64,000 nucleotides of DNA from Diplocarpon mali (lineage: Eukaryota > Ascomycota > Leotiomycetes > Helotiales > Drepanopezizaceae), in NCBI GenBank assembly GCA_024741835.1, contig JAENRP010000032.1, forward strand, positions 149,200-213,199, in the 5' to 3' direction. Position 1 is the first letter of the stretch. The number at the start of each line of letters is the position of its first letter. The translations under genes were made by a program, and so were the position numbers. Positions 11,327 to 24,923 of this stretch are shown one piece after another. Under the pieces are notes generated by a model, which saw only the letters and a program-made list of their open reading frames with translations, was not told where the DNA came from and searched no databases.

Positions 11327-14300
11327 GTTATCAGCACTATTCGCAACTCCTAAGGAGCAAACGATTAAAAATCTACTGTGTTTAAAGACTTCTTAAAGAG
11401 GTTTCACTACTATTTTTCATCTATTCTCCCTTGCCTATACGCGTTATACAACCTAACTCGATATTCTAACGCTCCTAGCCAACTAATACTATACTCCCTA
11501 CCATCCTAGTCAATATAAGTGAATATTAGTAAAAAGAAGCTTAAGAGCTTAGCTCTAATAGAGTTATACTCTAAGATAGGAAGTCATAGCGCATTTAGTA
11601 CGCTAAGCTAGAGTTTTAGGCCGAATTTCTACACCTCCAGAAGCATATAAAGAAGCTAAGATAGGTTAATAACCCTAAACTATATACTATAGAGACAGGA
11701 AACCAAGCTCTACTCTATAAGAACGAAGCTCTATATCTACTAGATCTAGAAATAGAATCGCCGTAGCTTAAAAAAATTATAAAAGGATAGGACTAGAGAG
11801 TATTGCAAAGCTACTACGAATTGTACTAATAGTAGGAAGCTACCGATTAATAAACGCCAGCTCTACTACTACTTGCAAAAAAAATAGCTAAAGACGTAAA
11901 GCTAGAGTATAAAATGGCAGTAATGTAATATAATCTCTTAATAGAAATGTAGAAAAGGAATAGGAGCTCTTATACTTAATTATACCATTAGATTACTAAG
12001 ATAGTATACCTTATATTGCTTTAAGCAGTATAATATAATTGCAAGGAAGCAGGGAAACTATTAATTCAATAGATCGTAGAGCACTTGCGCAAGGAACTAG
12101 CCCCCTCTAAGGTTAGCATAACAGAGTTAATTCGAGAAGACTATAATACTAAGCTCTTTAAAACTAAGAGCAGTAAAGTGGACCTGAAGACCTGGCTTAC
12201 TAGCTTTAAGAAGATCTATTAAAAAGCTCGAACTTATAGAATCCCAAAGGTTCAAGGCTCCTTTACAATTACGAAGTTTCTATAATCGGTTTACCGCTAG
12301 GCTCCTATTTAGTCTTAGCAGACCTAGGCAGAGCTTATTAAAGATAATAAGCTAGGTCTAAAGTATAGAAAAGATATAGTCTACTATATCAATTAGTTCT
12401 TAAGCTTAATAGAGCAAAGCCTTGCAAGCTCCTTATCAAAGGCAACCCTTAGAGTATACGCCTCGCTTAAAAGAGTAGGCGATCATACTAATCTAGGAGC
12501 ACTAAGTAAAGGTAAGGCGAAGAAGACTCTTAAGAGAAGCGTTAAAAAGTGCCCTTGCCTCTAGGTTAAAAATTACTTCTAAAACCCAAAGGAGTATAAT
12601 AGGCTAAAATACGCCTTAACTAGCGCTAAGGAAGGTACGCTTCAAAACCTCCCTAGCTATAACAAGGTTAAAAGAATGCGTAAAAACCTTGCTTCCTTAA
12701 AATGGAAAGAGCTTTATACTAAGCTCTCCTATATTAAATAAGCTTCTATAGATCAATTTAAAGAGAGAATATCTATTAAAGCTTTAGAAAGCGGCAAATC
12801 TAAGATTATAACCGCCCTCTTAGATCTAGCTCTCTTTGAAGACTTTACCTTAGGAATATACTCTACCCTTAGAGCTCCTTATACTCTTTCGAATATAACC
12901 CTACTCGACAACTGCGCTGCGACGCACCTTATTAATCGAAAGGAGCTTCTAGTTCCTAAATTATTGAAAATCGCATATCCCTAGGACTATATAAAGGTAG
13001 GGAGCTCGAGTCTACTAATAAAGGGAAGGGGTATACGTCTAATAAAAGGGATTCTTACTAATAGAGGAGACTTAGAGCTTAGGAATATAGCGCTTATAGA
13101 TAGGTTTAATATTAATATTATCTTAAAGCCTCTTTTAAAGAAGGCTAAGGTATAGTATATAGGCCTAAATGCAACGCTTTAAAGGGGTATAGTAGATAAT
13201 AATATAGTTATAAAGTAGCTAAAGCGTAGGTCGAATGTTATAGTATTTAAATATAAGCCTATCAACTTTTATAATACTCCTAACTCGCTATACTATACTT
13301 AACTAACCTACCTAGCTTTCCCTACTTTACAATAGCGTCTGCAAAGCTAATATAAACCCTTAAGGAGCAGCGTATTCCTAAGAGCTAGGAACGATTCGGC
13401 AGATATTTAATACCTTCGATCAGGCTATTTAAGAGCTAAGGCGCTTAAGAAGCTTATATTAAACGCAAAGGGGATAAAGATTAAAGGGAAGCTATAAATC
13501 AATTATAAAGCTTGCGCTTAGGCAAAAGCTAAGCAAAAGCCTTTTAAAAGAGAGTTAGATTTCAAGGCTCTAAGACCGTTCTTTAAGTGCTCCTAAGACC
13601 TATTTGACTATAGTATATCGAGCCTCTCCTTAGAAAGCTAGCTTCTCTTAATTAAGGATGAATTTAATAAGAAGTTATTTAGATATACTCTATTCTATAA
13701 GTCCTTAATGCTAGTTCTAAGAGCTCTTTAATCTTTTAAAGTATAGGTAAAGTGCTATTATTACCTCTCTTTATATATTCTAAGGAGCGATAATAATACC
13801 TTAGTATTTCTCTTATAGGGAGTATTAAAATATAGAAAGTAGTGCGAAGCTAAAGGTATAAAGGTAGAAGTCACTCCATCCTATACTTATAAACTAAATG
13901 GAGCTTCTAAAAGAGCGGGAGTAAAGATCATTAAAAAAGCACTTACTATACTAATCTCTGCTAACCTCTTAGAGCACCTATAGCCTAAAGCCGTACTAGT
14001 AGTAATATACCTTTATAATATCGGCCTATTAAAGTGCAGAGGATAGAAGAGTCCAAATAAGGTACTCTAGCTCTAGTTTAAATAATACTTTAAGTAATAT
14101 AATCCGTAGATCACTATAAAGCTTACTACCGATTTAAGACTAGAATAAGAGGGTATAAAAGCGTATAAAGCGCGCGCATACCTATTAGCAAAGGAGAAGG
14201 AAGCTTTAAAGAATAAGAGAGCTTTTAAAACTATACTATAAGGGCATATTAGATACTTAGTTAGTTACTACGCTACTAATATATATAGGATCTAAGTGCC

Positions 14301-15770
14301 TAAGCTTCAAAAGGTTATAATCTCTTAAAACGTCGAATTCGATAAGTCCAAATTCTACTTTAAGGAGTACGAAAAGGTAGCTGGCCACCCGCTTTTAATT
14401 ATTAAAGAGATTATGCAAATGATTAAAGAGGAGAAGGAAGAAGCTTAGGACACTAAGTTAATTGTTAAGAACGTAAAGGGAGCTTTAAATGAGCAGCCTG
14501 CGGATAACCTAATAGGAGGTAAGCCTATTAATCTTTTACTAATAGAAGCTTTGAGCTTAGATCTATCGAGGGCTCTCGTCCCTTATAAGGCTACTTATAG
14601 CGTTTCTACTCTAGCTACTTAAGAGCAGCTACCTAATAGTAAAAGGTTAAACGCTCTAAGATAACTATCAATAGTTAAAAGGAGCGTCGAAAGCGATATT
14701 ATAAATGCCAGTTCTGCTAAGGAGCGCAATACCAGGCCTCTAGTTGCTATATAGACTAAGTAATCGCAAAGGCAGGAGTAGGCCCCTTAATTACTAGAAG
14801 CTCCACTATAGGCAACTGGTAAAGAAGCACGCCAGCTCTTACTAAAAGCACTAATTGATCGGAAGCTACGCTAGGATAGGGAAGCTCTTAAAGGTAATAC
14901 TAAAAGAGAGAGCTCTTTGAAACTAATAAAAGCTTAGCCTAAAGTACTTGATATAAGGGCCTTCCGAAAACGCAAAAAGCCTAATAAGAAGTAGGAAATA
15001 GTACTTATACTACTCTGCAGGTCAAAAAGGAGAAGAGAGAGCGGAAATACTATATATATAATATATATTAAAGATCTCCTACTAGCCTTTAAAGAACTTA
15101 AAATATATTAGTTAAAGTAGGTAAACAGCTTTATATCAACTTTCTAATTAAGTCAAGAGCTTGCGAGAACTAATAGAGAAAAGTATAAAGCGGTATACTA
15201 TATTATTACTATAGCAACTCAATCTAGAAGCTCTAAAGGAAACTCTACCCTTCCAATTCTACCTTAAGATAAGCTTCCTAAAGCGCCAACTCACTAGAAG
15301 GAGCTTGCAAATCACCCTTTCAAAAAGCAATTTAAAGAGGGAGCTAAAACTAAGATTAAGAACCTAGAAGCGCGCAATTGCTAAAAAGTGATCAATAGAA
15401 GCGAGGCTATAATAAGGCCTATACTACTAAAGTAGGTCTTTACCTATAAGCTAAGCTCCTCTAAGGAGATTAGCTGCTTTAGGTCAAGAATTATAATAAA
15501 GGGAGATCTTTAAAAGGAAGCTTCTATTTTCTCTACCTATACTATAACGCTCGCATCAAGATCTTTCAAAGTTATAATAGCAATAGCCGCTAAATTCGAT
15601 ATAGAGCTCTAACAGTTCGATATTATCAACGCCTTTATAAATGCTAAGAGAGACCCTTAGAGCGCGCCAGTTGTTTACTTCTTATTAGATGGTTAAAAGT
15701 AGAAAGATAAGGTAGTAGAGCTCGATCGTGCCTTATACGGCCTTTGAAACTCCTTAGCGCTTTAGTATAA

Positions 15771-16069
15771 TATAGGTTCTATACTAGTATTCGATATTCA
15801 TATGAATATAGTTAAGTACTTATTATTAAAAAGAATTTATTATAATATCTGCCTATCTTTATATAACTGAGATAGTACCTTTATACCTTTGAATGTCCTC
15901 TCTCTTATATTCCCTCTTAGCCGCATATGGATATCCTTCTAAGGTCCTCTGGCTAAATAGCTATCCGAAATACATATGAAACCCCTTATATCGCATATGG
16001 TATAGCTGTGTAGGATGACCCTAGGAATAAGGATAGCTTGCCTCTTATATAGGAATCTGCGTACTAATA
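15771..16069 (-). repeat. 3' LTR of element A
   Basis: 299 bp, the downstream LTR of minus-oriented element A. Read on the plus strand it starts TATAGGTTC and ends GTACTAATA; read in element orientation this is a TATTAG...CCTATA LTR whose TG..CA ends have been mutated. The target duplication to the left is TATAA (15766-15770). Confidence 0.88.
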
Positions 16070-16599
16070 CTAGTAGTACTTTCTTTTAAAAAGACCTTTT
16101 CAACTTATATAAGGAAGTACGTAGAATAGGTGCATAAAGGAGGCAGATCGGTAGCAAATAATCAAATAGTAATAAAGAATAGAATAGCAAAGACAAATAG
16201 CTTAATAGCAAAGGCAGATATAGCAGGTGATAAGGATAGTATATATATAAAGTAGAATAGTAAAGATAAAGGTAAATAGTAAAGATAAAATAGTAAAGAG
16301 GGAAAGGAAAGGTATCCAAGTGATAGAAGTAATCTAAGGTCTTTGTTTAAGCCTTATAGTAGTGCGATTATAGTCCAGTTATATTCTAATAGGTTTAAGA
16401 CTCTTTATTAAAGAGTCATCTAGAGTTATAATCTACTATAGCTATAAATTATAATAATCTATAGAAGGGAAAAGAGGGGCCTTTAAGAAGGCATATATAT
16501 TAAGCTTCCCTCTTCCCTTGATCTCTTAACTCTAACTCCTACTTCTTATAAGTAGGTCGATTCCCCTTTTTACTTTTGAGTTAATTAACCCTTTAATAG

Positions 16600-17567
16600 A
16601 TCTTATCCTATATTATCTTATTACTAATATCATTATTATTAATAAGTGCTTTAATAGTTGGCCGACCCCCTTTAATATATATATTGCTAACTTAGATAGT
16701 GCTTAAATGTAACTTAGAAGATCTGCCTAAGGCCTTTCGAGTGCTATGCATATATTATATGCGTATAATATTAAGAAAGGAGGCTAGTAAGAATAATACT
16801 AGCTATATATACGCCTTTAATACTCTTACTTTTAAAAAGTATGACTACTATATTGCGTAGTAGGCTAAGTGTATCTTAGTAAGTGTCCTTTAATATCCTC
16901 TTACTTTAATAACCTCTAATAGATATCTATTTTAAATACCTATCTAAGCTTAAGATAAGTATATTATCCTTTAGGATGCTTAAGTTAGCGGTAACGTTAA
17001 AGCGATCTAGGAGGCGGCCCGAATCCTATCTAAGGAGACTTAGATATAAATCTCTATAGTCCTAAAGACTTAAGATGCCCTTTAGCTAGCTTAGCTAAAC
17101 GAAGCTTATACTCTCTGCTATAGTATCAACCTTATAAATACCTAGTAAGCTATATATACTTTTAAATCTATCTAATATTAATAACTAACTATTCGCAAGA
17201 TCTATTGCGCGCTATCTAAGGTAGTAATGCTGCCCTTAGGCGTCTTAAAACTCAAGGTGCTAAGGTGCTCGGCTCTCTTTAGCATATAAAAGGGCTATCT
17301 AGCTCAGTTAAAGGCTGCTCTTAGGCTCCCTTTAACAATATTTACTATTAAAAAGGCAAGGGTAAATAGGTACCTTCTAAAGGCTCTTTAAAGGGTAAGG
17401 ATCTAGATTTTAATAATTTAAATAAGCCGAATCCAAAGGAAATCGCAGCCGCTCTTACTTAGGTATAAGCTTAAGAGGAGCGGGCCAACTTGGTTACTAT
17501 TTCGGGTAGTAAGGCCTTTAAGATTCAAGGGGCTAAGGATCTACGCCTTAGAAATCCTAGTGCTTAA
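16600..17567 (+). pseudogene. Antisense accessory ORF relic in element A
   Basis: Opposite in direction to gag-pol and lying between RNase H and the 3' LTR. The frame is punctured by TAG/TAA where Gln or Trp codons would be restored by reversing RIP, but otherwise reads like protein. Recognisable parts are KCFNSWPTPFNIYI near the start, an A-A-R-I-L-S-K-E-T segment in the middle, and a charged KPNPKEIAAALT / EERANLVTISGSKAF tail before TAA at 17565-17567. The same ORF is present in element B at 33676-34649, with longer open stretches. I do not recognise the product; a second Gag-like or accessory protein is one possibility. Confidence 0.45.
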
Positions 17568-17849
17568 GATAGGTGCTTATTAAGGGTAGAATCGTTAGTA
17601 GATTATTATTTTTAATAATATAATAATCGCTGCTTTACTATAACCTCCTTCTTAAGTACTACTTAAGTAATAAAAAAAATGCAAGTACGTATAAGTAAGA
17701 AAAGATAAAAGAAGGTAGTAATAGCAAATGTAAGTAAGAAAAGATAAAAAGAAGGTAGTAATAGCAAGTGTAGGAATATATCTTATAGTAAAATGAAAAA
17801 TAAAAAAATTGCTAATAGCTTGTAATTAAAAAATATTAAATATCGTTAA

Positions 17850-20800
17850 TCTAGGACCTTTTTAGGTCTAGTTATACCCTAATAGGCCTTTATACCTATC
17901 CCTCCTTCTTAATAGTTATCGAATTAGTATCCACCAGTTGCTAAAGGGCCTGATTTAGATTGGCTTTTATTATAGCGTTAGCAGGGTTGCTAGTGCTATC
18001 GATTTAACGTATCTTTATAAGCTCCCTATTCTTATACAATTGTCAAATAGCCATTATATCAATTATTAATCGCTTCTCCTTTATAGTGCCTAATTTGATG
18101 ATATACTTATATAAGGAGAGGGAATCTGTATATATAATAGTAAGGAGGCAGGGTAGACTTAGCTTAGCTGTTATTATATCGATCGTCGTAGCTATAGAAA
18201 CTAGTATATTAATACCCGCTACTATAGCATATAGTTCAAAGGCTAGTACAGCTCTTATTACTCTCTTATACTTTGTTGAGCTATAGTATAGAATATTGCC
18301 TTTCAAAGTAAACTGCGATTCTCCTTCCTCTTTAGTAGCTAGTACGATAATATAGCCGATCTATAAGCTTAAATCCTTATTATTAGCAAAAGATCTATTA
18401 ACAAATGCGAATAGTTTAGCGTTTTGCAAATTGATAGTAAAGTAGGTCAGGCCTCTTTCAAGGTTATTTCAAATCCATTTAAGTCGCTTATTCAGATTCT
18501 CTATATCTTAAACTATCGGATCCTAGTATTAGGCTATAGCTAACAAATCAAAGGAAGCTTCTGACTGGCAGATCGTAGCTAAATAAGCTCCTCTTGCTCT
18601 CTGCTTTAAGTATTATTACTTATAGCCTTCTTAAGAAGTATCGACTAGTTCCAGCCTTTAGCCTTAGCCCTTTTATTGTATATATACTATATCCCCTTCC
18701 TAGGAAATAATATACCTATTGAAAGCCAGTGATTTAATACTCGATAGGTATTATATTAGCTTTATAAGGAATCCTACCCTTTTAATCTCATCTTCCTCCT
18801 TTTTTAAGAAGTCTACTTCTTTAAGTATTAAAGTGTTATCTATTTGTATTCCTACTATGCCGAAAAAGGGAGAAGTCCTTAAGGTTAATAATAGATAAGG
18901 GTCATAAGTTGAGTTAGCTATACTAAGATTGCTGCGATAGTACTTATAGTAAGTACTGAACTAGTGATTTCCTAATTTAGGAATGCTATAGAGCGGCAGC
19001 ACTACTTTAAAGACCATACCTATAGGGAATAGCTTAGCAATATCTTATAAGGGAAATATAAATATATCGCATAGTAGCTTCAAAGCTGCCTAGGTATACG
19101 CTTATATAATATCCCATAGGCCGAGAATGCCCTTCTTGCCCTATTCTTTAAAGTGTTCTTAGATTAATGCTAAAAGTAATACCAAAAGGCGTTAGCTTAC
19201 TTATTAAATAGTTAGGGATTAAGTGATTATATCTTCCTCCTTCTTACTAGTATTATTCTAGGCTTATACAATTAGGCGTGATTTCTTAAATAGGTAATCT
19301 ATCTCCTTCCCCTTTATCTTATCAACTATTCTCAATTTGAAGATCCTCTTGCCTTTTACAGCAGGGTCATTTTTATTCATTAGTATAAATACCCCCCTGT
19401 TTATCAGCCCTTAGTACTCCTTTAAGCGAGATTGCTAAAAAGGGCGCCTAAGAGTAGTGATCTTACCTTCTGCCTATAGCTTCTACAATAGTTCCTAGTC
19501 CCTATTCTCCTTCTCTATTAGGAATACCTCTAATTTAGCCACGTATAGCTTATTGTCTGCTCTAAAGGATATCTATATCTTAGCATTATAATCGTTATCG
19601 ATTATAGGAAGATTGGAAATAGGCTTAATAAAGGGAACCTCTACTCTTAGCGATTGCTTGCAGCTATTAAGTTACAGCTCAACTAAGCGAGAGGGCTCTA
19701 CTTCTTTATCGACGTCAGTTGCGTTCTACTCCCTTTTAGTAGTCGTTCGATCCTTAGGTTTAGTTCCTCTAGTTTCCTTTAGGCAGTTTTCTTTATTATC
19801 GATTTTAAATAGATATACGCTTATTAATCTAAAGTGCCTTATTCTACTGCTGATATCGACTATATAAGTTTCGTTTTCTAAGCCTAGGAACTCAAATAGG
19901 CCTATCTATCTTCCCTTCTCCTAATATACTAATACTAGGTCTTTTAGCCTTAAATTATAGATATAAGTAGTTCTAAGGCCATTCCTTATACCTAAAGTAT
20001 TATTAACCTTATAAGTAGTATAGATCTTCCTAACTTCCTTTATAGCCTTCTTAATTATTACTATCCTCTATTCTACTAACGGATTTAGTAGATTTAGTTT
20101 AATTAGCCTCAGATATGCCTTGAAAATAAGCAAAGTAGGAATCATCCTATTAGGTCTTGCTATATTATTAACTGCCTTAATAGCCATTTGCAGCCTCTTA
20201 TCATTACTTAATTAGGGGTATTTAGCTGTTATTATCTTAAAGGCACGTCTTAAAGGGTAATAATACTATTCAACCTTGCCGATAGAATAGTATGCCTCTA
20301 TAGGAACTAGCTTAAGGGTTATTCCTATAGATCTTAAAGAGCTTCTGAACTCTGCTGAGTTGAAGTTAGTGCTATAGTTATATACTATAAAATTAAGAGG
20401 TCTAATATACGTATCTAGCTAAGCTAATTTAAGGGCTTGAAATACTGCATCGGCCGAATATGCTCCTATTCCCTTTTATAAGAACCTTGCGGCTTTAAAT
20501 CCTATTGCTTTATCAACTATATAAAGGGCGTTCCTTCTATTAAACTAAGTAATATTAATATATATAATATAATTAAAGTCGATATTATCTTATAGCTTAA
20601 ATCGGAATCTATAAGAGGCGTTGGCGTAGAGTTAGTAGTATTAGCATATTTCCCTTACTCTTACTATAATACTAAAGTCTATATTATAACCGGCCTAGTT
20701 TAAGAGGTATTTAAGGCGCTTTACTAAAGGATATCCGAATCTTTTATATAGCCTTCGGATCTCTATTTCTATTAAGTGGCATATATTAATTATACTTTCT

Positions 20801-23330
20801 AAAGTTATTAGAAGTTGCTCTATTATATTAAGTAAGAGCTATAAGTGCCTATGTTTTCTAATAATTAAGTGTTTCTCTTTGCTAATAATAAGCAAATTGC
20901 GCAAATTATTATATTTAGCTCCCATTTTATCGAATTATTATAAGCAGACTAAAAACGGTATATCTACCTTTATAATTAAGAACTCTATAAGGCCTGCTGG
21001 TATTCGAATAGTTGTCTTACTAATTGCATTTCGCAAACCTGCCCTAAAGGTAATTTTATACTTTTTAGTACTAAGTAGAGCTAGAACTGTATCCTATATA
21101 TTTTACAAGGCTTTAAATTAGTTAATTCCTTTTACATTTTTATTTAAGGCGCTTATATTAATTAGGAATCCTTAAAAGAACTGATCCGTCTACTAGGTTA
21201 TAAAGACCTTAGGGTCTGTTTATATTAGTTTATTAACCCTTATTATTAAGAGGTATTTAGCCTTTTGCTTTTTAAGCTAGTTAAGCATAGTTCTTAAGTT
21301 ATACTCCTTTTCAAAAGCTAGGAATACTATAGTAAAGTTAATATTACTATCCTTAGGGTTGCTAATTGCTTAATCCTCCTCTTTTAAAGACGTTTCCTAT
21401 TTATCCTTATTAGTCCTATTACCCTTTGAATATGCTCTTTTATCTTCTTATAAGAGGTATGCCTTATATATTTTATCTATTAGCTTATATCCTTTAGCTT
21501 ATCGGCTTATTATATAGCAAGACTTTTAAGCAGCTCTTTCTTCTTTTAAGTGCTTACTACTATAGCAGTCCTTTTTCTAATATATAATATACCTTATATA
21601 GCCTGGTTTTAATTAGAAGGTTATTCCTCTCTTATTACCTTAGGCAAACTTCATCTTTCTATTTGAAAAGTGCACTATAGATTGCCCTTACTCCTTAGCT
21701 AAATGATATTAAGGTCTATTAATAGCCGAACTAGGGTACTAGGGTTTAGATAGTCCGTCCTAGGCAACTACTCTTACGTAAGCTTATAAGCTATCTAATA
21801 GAGCTAGGAACGTCGCTAGTAGCTTAAAAAGTGCCATTTGGAATAGCCGATTCTTAGAAACACCTTATATAAGTCTATCTCTAATTGATTAATTGTTCCT
21901 TATACTAATATATAGGCCTAATTGCAAGTTTTATAGCTCTTTAGTATAGTTCTTAAGTTAGGTTAGGATCGGTTTCCCCTTTTAATAGTCCTCTTATTGG
22001 AATAGGTCAAATGTCAGCTGAAACCACCTCCTTAGGAATCTGCTACTTCTCTCTTTAGTCTTATAATTAACTTAAATGGCCTTTACTAGCTTAGCAAACT
22101 TAAAGTTCTTATTTTATAGGTACTGATAGTAGTATATTAAGGCTAAGTCTTATAATATAAATAGAAAGGCTTTATACTATATGCTCTAGTCTATTAAAGC
22201 TCTTTAATATAAATTAGCGAATATATAAAGCTTCTTATTAAGGTGATCTTTCCTACTTAAGTATTAAGTCTTTTTAATATATATCTTACTTAGATTTATA
22301 AGGGTTTTAGCCTAATCCGAAGTTAAAGGTTCTATAATATACTAGGATAATTAAGCGTCGCTTTAATTAAGGTTTAAAAGCGCTCTTAAACCCCTCCTTA
22401 TAGTAAAGGGTAGTAATAATCTATCTCTTAATTAGATTAATAGCATTAGTATTAGATTTAGGATCTTTAGGTATTATAAGACTAGGGTTTGTCTTAACTA
22501 AGGTTAATAAGGTATTCTTTTAAAGTTATATCGTTTGATTATTTATCTTAAAGTATCTACTTTATATAGGTTATCTTGCAAAGTATTATTATTATATTTA
22601 AGGTATCCTTGCTAAAACGAGTCTTAATATAGTATCTCCTATTTAGCTATAGTAACCCTTTAAGTAAGTGGCTTGCTTATTCGTATAGATTCGGCAAATT
22701 CTAAAGTAGACCTTATTCTATATCTTAAAGATTATGCTATAATTGAGTTCGGTACTTCTTAAGTCTATAACTCTAGCTAGTCTTCTAACTACTTATTTCC
22801 TTTTTAATATACTATATCGAAAAGTGCTTAGCTGATCGAAACGCCTTTCTTATACTAAATATATACTCTATAGTACTAAAGGTCGTCCTTTAGGCGTTAT
22901 TAAATATCCTTATCTAGCGATTTAAAGTTGCTAACTATCCAATCTTAGAACTCCTCTTAAAAGTCCTTAGTAAGGTATAACCCTCTCCTTTTACTATCTT
23001 ATAATATCTTCCGAAAGTTCTTTATATATTAATCTTTTAGTCTAAAGGCCTCTTTATTAAGTTGATCTTCTTAAGGTCTTATATCCCTTTTAAGGTCCCT
23101 TAATATCTAAGGTTGCCTTAGATTAAGCGGTATTAATAGTTCCCCCTTAGTTATTTCCTAATATTATCCAGATATTGCTTTACGCCTTAATAAGGTCCGA
23201 AAGAAGTCTAATATAGTTATATTTTATATATTATTATACTATTATCTAATTATAGTTAGGATACTAATTGCACTCCGGTTTTACCTTAATTATAATATAT
23301 AATAGAATGCAAGTAGAAGAGGATAGTATC
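17850..23330 (-). pseudogene. gag-pol relic of element A
   Basis: Heavily RIPed. The clearest surviving piece is RNase H at 18306-18043, with an A-F-E-L-Y-A-I-V motif, a TDSLSLYKYIIKLGT segment and EKRLIIDIMAI, matching the fungal copia RNase H pattern (ASELYxM...CTDSKSLYDCLVKLGT...EKRLMIDIM). Upstream, the integrase keeps a GHP-type start and an I-V-D-K-A-I-G-F-K-A-A-R-F motif; Gag keeps C-Y-S-S-K-H-L near 21.55 kb. Boundaries are approximate because stop codons make the frame discontinuous. No intact product is possible. Confidence 0.8.
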
Positions 23331-23528
23331 TACCTTTAAAGTAATAACTCTAGCTTAATTTATATACCTTTCACCTTTTCCCCTTTAGTAGTAATTGATA
23401 TTACTTTATACATTTGGGTTAGTATTTAAGGTAAGCCGGAAATACAATTAAGTACTCCTTAAAATTAAGAAAGAATTCTTCAATTTAATAACCTTACTAT
23501 CTATAGTAAAGGTGCTACTACTAATTAG

Positions 23529-23827
23529 TATAGGTTCTATACTAATATTTGATATTCATATAAATATAGTTAAGTACTTATTATTAAAAAGAATCTATTA
23601 TAATATCTGCCTATCTTTATATAACTGAGATAGTACCTTTATACTTCTAAATGTCCTCCCTCTTATATTCCCTCCTAGCTGTATATAAATATCCTTCTAA
23701 GGTCCTCTGGCTAAACAGCCGTCCAAAATACATACGAAACCCCTTATATCGCATATGGTATAGCTGTATAGGATGACCCTAGGAATAAGGATGGCTTGCC
23801 TCTTGCATAGGAATCTGCGTACCAATA
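23529..23827 (-). repeat. 5' LTR of element A
   Basis: 299 bp, same length as its partner at 15771-16069. Read in element orientation it starts TATTGGTACGCAG and ends CCTATA, followed by CTAATTAGTAGTAGCACC, which occupies the primer-binding position and is shared with element B. Confidence 0.88.
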
Positions 23828-24680
23828 TATAGGGATTTCACTAGTACTCTAAAGTCTCTGAAGCTTACCCCTCTTAGTAAGGAGCCTTGCATATTTGTTA
23901 ATAAGGATAGGACTATATTTATAGCCTTCTATATTAATAATATATAAGTAATATACTACTCCTCTTATATAAAAGAAGCTTAGAAGACTATAGAAGGACT
24001 GCGCGAAGCATACAAATTAACAGCTATAAGAGATATTAAGTAGTTCTTAAGAGTAAGAGTCTCTTAAGATAGGAAGCAGGGTATAATTACTCTACTTTAT
24101 AACGCTTATATTGAGAAGATAGCGAAGAGGTTCAGCCTTAATATAAGGCGTTTCCCTAGTACGCCGCTCTCCTACTTCGAACTTAAAAAGAACTACGAAA
24201 CAGCTTCCTACTTAAGAATTAAAGAGTTTTAGGAAAAAGTAGGCTCTGCCTTATATATAGCTATTATACTATACCTAGATATAGCTTTTGCAATCGCCTA
24301 GCTATCTCATTTCTATATAAACCTAAGCTCTAAATACCTTAAAGCTATCAATTGGATAATATACTACCTTTTTAATATACGCTTCTTAAGAATCACTTAT
24401 AATCGATTTAGTAGATCAAATAACTTAATAGTATCATTAGATACTTCCTTTATAAATAATCCAAAGATAAAGCGCTCCTCCTACAGTTTTATTATATTCC
24501 TATTTAAAGGAGCAATCATTTAAAAGGCCTTAAAGCAACCGACAGTTACTACTTCTACTATAAAGGCTGAGCTCCTAAGAGTAGCGCATATAGCAAAGGA
24601 GATAATAGCTTTAAGACGGTTCTTTAAGGAAATACAGCTTAAGGTAGAAGCTCTATAGTCCATATTTTATAATAATTAAT

Positions 24681-24712
24681 NNNNNNNNNNNNNNNNNNNN
24701 NNNNNNNNNNNN
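24681..24712. other. Assembly gap (32 N)
   Basis: Thirty-two N bases inside the RNase H part of the outer copia element. The frames on each side both belong to RNase H, so the true missing sequence is probably short, but a longer repeat could be collapsed here. Confidence 0.95.
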
Positions 24713-24923
24713 GATTTCTATAAAGCTTTAATATATTAATATATATAATATATAGCTATAATAGGAGCACTAAAAAGGGAGCTTTTAAGTGGCCTATCTC
24801 CCTATTGAGGATATGCATGCTAATAGCCTTACTAAAAACCTTCCTTAATAAAAGTTTAAGAGCTTTATTAAGCTTTTAAACCTTTAAGACGCAAGAGGTC
24901 TAGTCGAAAAGCTAGCATTTTAA

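Larger units (their letters stand above)
15771..23827 (-). mobile_element. Element A: copia-order LTR retrotransposon, 8057 bp
   Basis: Inserted in the reverse transcriptase of the outer copia element. The target duplication is TATAA on the left and TATAG on the right (23828-23832), a one-base difference explained by a RIP-type G-to-A change. LTRs are 299 bp each (15771-16069 and 23529-23827). Coding direction is minus, 5' LTR at the right. Order of relic domains, reading leftwards: gag with a CYSSKH knuckle (about 21.55 kb), integrase (about 20.0-20.8 kb), reverse transcriptase (about 18.5-19.6 kb), RNase H (18043-18306 and beyond). About 1.8 kb lies between RNase H and the 3' LTR and carries an antisense ORF relic. 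It is the same family as element B. Confidence 0.9.
11700..24923 (+). pseudogene. gag-pol relic of outer copia element
   Basis: Broken by many stops and by element A. Gag-like sequence lies about 11.7-12.6 kb. The aspartic protease signature is at 12901-12942 (LLDNCAATHLINRKEL, where copia proteases have D-S/T-G/C-A). Integrase core follows at about 13.5-14.3 kb. Reverse transcriptase begins near 15.4 kb, is cut at 15766-15770 after an L-D-R-A-L-Y-G-L motif, and resumes at 23833 with DFTSTLKSLKLTPLSKEP. The catalytic YVDD box survives only as Y-I-N-N (23930-23941), both aspartates changed to Asn by G-to-A, so the enzyme is dead. RNase H runs to about 24.7 kb, is interrupted by the N gap, and ends with YLPIEDMHANSLTKNLP and a stop at 24923. 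Confidence 0.85.

Noticed and set aside
16086..16319. 77-codon Leu/Tyr-rich ORF beside the LTR of element A (and its twin at 34910-35140)
   Set aside because: Made by low-complexity CTATTT-type repeats; the opposite strand is a purine-rich tract near the 3' LTR, as expected for a polypurine region.
18086..18286. 66-codon ORF opposite RNase H of element A (and twin at 32957-33157)
   Set aside because: Exact antisense shadow of the RNase H relic.
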